Shown piece after piece: positions 8,113 through 9,749 of a stretch of DNA of 9,749 nucleotides. The notes under the pieces are model-generated. The model was not told where the DNA came from. It did no database searches and saw nothing but the letters and a program-made list of their open reading frames with translations. The position numbers and the translations under genes are program-made. Every line of letters begins with the position of its first letter. Within the stretch, counting starts at the first letter, position 1. The DNA is from Verrucomicrobiota bacterium. Its GTDB lineage: Bacteria; Verrucomicrobiota; Verrucomicrobiia; Methylacidiphilales; Verrucolacustridaceae. The stretch is from NCBI GenBank assembly GCA_010031845.1, contig RGYX01000024.1, positions 1-9,749 of the forward strand, written 5' to 3'.

Positions 8113-9749
8113 TGTCCCTGCGTAGCCAATTGGAAACTCGGGTCAGCGCTTGGGCTGCATCCCATTACCCGCAAATCGGCGCAGGCCCCTGGGTTCGGTC
8201 CTGTGCAGACCCACGGCATGGTCATTTCCAAACCCACCTCCCCATGGTGGCCGCCAAACAAACCGGAGGAAATGCGCGGGAAATAGCCACCCGCTTGGCC
8301 CAAGAGTGCCCTCCCCCACTCCACTGGGAGAATCCCGAGGTGGCGGGCGGGGGGTTTGTGAATTACCGGGCCAAACCGGAAGCGGTTTCCGCCGCTCTGC
8401 ATACCCTGCGTCAGGACGCGTCATTTGGCGTGCCCAAGGAGAATCATCCGGAAACCATCGTGGTCGATTTCAGCTCTCCCAATATCGCCAAATCAATGCA
8501 TGTGGGTCACATTCGCTCCACCCTGCTAGGCGACACGCTGGCGCGCATGCTAAGCCGCCTGGGTCATCGGGTGATCCGGATCAACCATCTGGGAGATTGG
8601 GGAACCCAATTTGGCAAGCTTCTGCTGGCCTATCGTGCCGCCGGTCGCCCACCGATTGAGCCAAGCCGCGCGATTGACCAGTTGGAGGAATTCTATAAGA
8701 AAGGCCATCAAGAGGCGGAGTCCGACCCCGAAAAAATGGAGCAGGCCAGAGCGGAGCTCGCCGCCCTGCAGTCCGGTGACCCGGAAAGAAGAAAAGATTG
8801 GGAACTCTTCTGCCAGCGGTCCGCCGATCACTTCCGGGAAATCTATCGCCAGTTGGGTGTCTTCTTCGACCTCGAGAAAGGTGAAAGTGCCTACCATGAG
8901 GAACTTCCGGGCATTGTGGAGGAACTCCTAAAGTCCAAGGTGGCTGAAGTCAGCCAGGGCGCTGTGGTGATTTCCAATCCAACCATTTCCGAAGAGCCGT
9001 TTCTGATTCGCAAATCGGATGGGGCATTTCTTTATGGAACGACCGACTTGGCCGCTCTTCGCTCCCGCATCCGCGACCTCCATGCCAACCGCATCATCTA
9101 TGTCACGGATGGAAGGCAACAACTCCACTTTCGCTGGCTTTTCGACACAGCCCAGAGATGGAACCAAAAGGTTGCCCTGGAGCATGTTTGGTTCGGCACC
9201 ATCCTCGGGCCCGATCGAAAACCTCTAAAAAGCCGCGATGGAACACCCATCAAACTTTCCGAACTCCTCCGCGAAGCCAAAGATCGGGCCTCCAAAATCC
9301 TTGAGCAAAAAAGACCCGACCTACCCAAAGATCAGCTGGAGCAGAAGGCGGAACTCCTCGGTATTGCCAGTCTAAAGTATGCCGACCAGCTGCCAGGCAG
9401 AAACCTGGACTATGTCTTTACCTGGGAAAAGCTATTGGCCTTTGACGGGAACACGGCTCCCTACATTCTCAACGCCTACGTGCGGACAAGGTCCATCCTC
9501 CGAAAGGCTGGCATCAGCTCCGTTCCCCATCATCCATTTCACTTGGTCGAGCCAGCCGAAGAGGAACTGGCCCGACAACTTCTGCTATACGGGGATGCCG
9601 TGGTGCTGGCGACTGCCGACCGGAAACCCCATCATCTTTGCGGTTACCTTTATGCCGTGGCAGGAATGTACCATCGCTTTTTTGAAGCCTGCCCCGTCTT
9701 GCAGGCGGCTTCCCCAGAACTGAAATCATCCAGGCTCACTCTGGTCGGC
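8112..9749 (+). CDS. argS: arginyl-tRNA synthetase (3' truncated by window)
   Basis: ArgRS attaches arginine to tRNA-Arg, a class I synthetase that needs the tRNA for arginine activation. The frame is open for 546 codons, from ATG 8112 to the right edge, without a stop. Bacterial ArgRS has about 550-590 residues, so only a short C-terminal piece is missing. In order: an N-terminal additional domain (residues 1-~115); VVDFSSPNIAKSMHVGHIRST with the HIGH-class motif HVGH at 130-133; INHLGDWGTQFGKLL; SDGAFLYGTTDLAAL; VTDGRQQLHF; the KMSKS counterpart KPLKSRDG (370-377) inside LGPDRKPLKSRDGTPIKL; and the start of the DALR anticodon-binding domain at YILNAYVRTRSI. The start is set by the one-base TGATG overlap with the EIIA-like gene and a normal-length N-terminus; no Shine-Dalgarno sequence is evident. 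All motifs are intact. Confidence 0.97.
   Translation, partial: MSLRSQLETRVSAWAASHYPQIGAGPWVRSCADPRHGHFQTHLPMVAAKQTGGNAREIATRLAQECPPPLHWENPEVAGGGFVNYRAKPEAVSAALHTLRQDASFGVPKENHPETIVVDFSSPNIAKSMHVGHIRSTLLGDTLARMLSRLGHRVIRINHLGDWGTQFGKLLLAYRAAGRPPIEPSRAIDQLEEFYKKGHQEAESDPEKMEQARAELAALQSGDPERRKDWELFCQRSADHFREIYRQLGVFFDLEKGESAYHEELPGIVEELLKSKVAEVSQGAVVISNPTISEEPFLIRKSDGAFLYGTTDLAALRSRIRDLHANRIIYVTDGRQQLHFRWLFDTAQRWNQKVALEHVWFGTILGPDRKPLKSRDGTPIKLSELLREAKDRASKILEQKRPDLPKDQLEQKAELLGIASLKYADQLPGRNLDYVFTWEKLLAFDGNTAPYILNAYVRTRSILRKAGISSVPHHPFHLVEPAEEELARQLLLYGDAVVLATADRKPHHLCGYLYAVAGMYHRFFEACPVLQAASPELKSSRLTLVG

Noticed and set aside
8004..8402. Minus-strand open frame over the EIIA/argS junction
   Set aside because: Both opposite genes are well supported and the antisense product shows no domain pattern.

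Overview
The window is a compact, GC-rich (by eye, high-50s percent) piece of core chromosome from a Gram-negative bacterium. It carries Kdo/heptose sugar genes and Lpt transport genes, so the organism makes lipopolysaccharide. The kdsB-pyrG adjacency is, from memory, also seen in Chlamydiae. Together with the overall mix of genes it makes a PVC-group bacterium, perhaps Verrucomicrobiota, a reasonable guess, but nothing here proves the lineage.

Region 1 (1-5058, + strand) is a tightly packed operon for the inner part of LPS. It holds the end of a GmhB-like HAD-IIIA phosphatase, a damaged kdsB (CMP-Kdo synthetase), pyrG (CTP synthase), kdsA (Kdo-8-phosphate synthase), an LptC-like and an LptA-like periplasmic protein, and lptB (ATPase of the LPS exporter). 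Genes 1 to 6 are joined by overlaps of 1, 4, 14, 14 and 4 nt. The logic is coherent: KdsA makes the Kdo skeleton, PyrG supplies the CTP that KdsB needs to activate Kdo, and the Lpt proteins export the finished LPS.

Region 2 (5059-6901) is housekeeping with alternating strands: pyrF (-), ispE (+), rpsT (-). Spacing is extreme: 5 bp between the lptB and pyrF stops, 30 bp between the pyrF and ispE starts, and a 4-bp tail-to-tail overlap of ispE and rpsT.

Region 3 (6902-9749, + strand) has an uncharacterised integral membrane protein with a HELTH zinc-protease-like motif, a PtsN-like PTS EIIA protein, and argS (arginyl-tRNA synthetase), which runs off the right edge.

The most notable observations are the frame-breaking lesion in kdsB, which lacks a conserved segment; the missing canonical start codon for lptB; and the M50-like membrane protein. 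I saw no mobile element, CRISPR array, tRNA, rRNA or convincing novel multi-gene system. No gene-free stretch exceeds about 65 bases.
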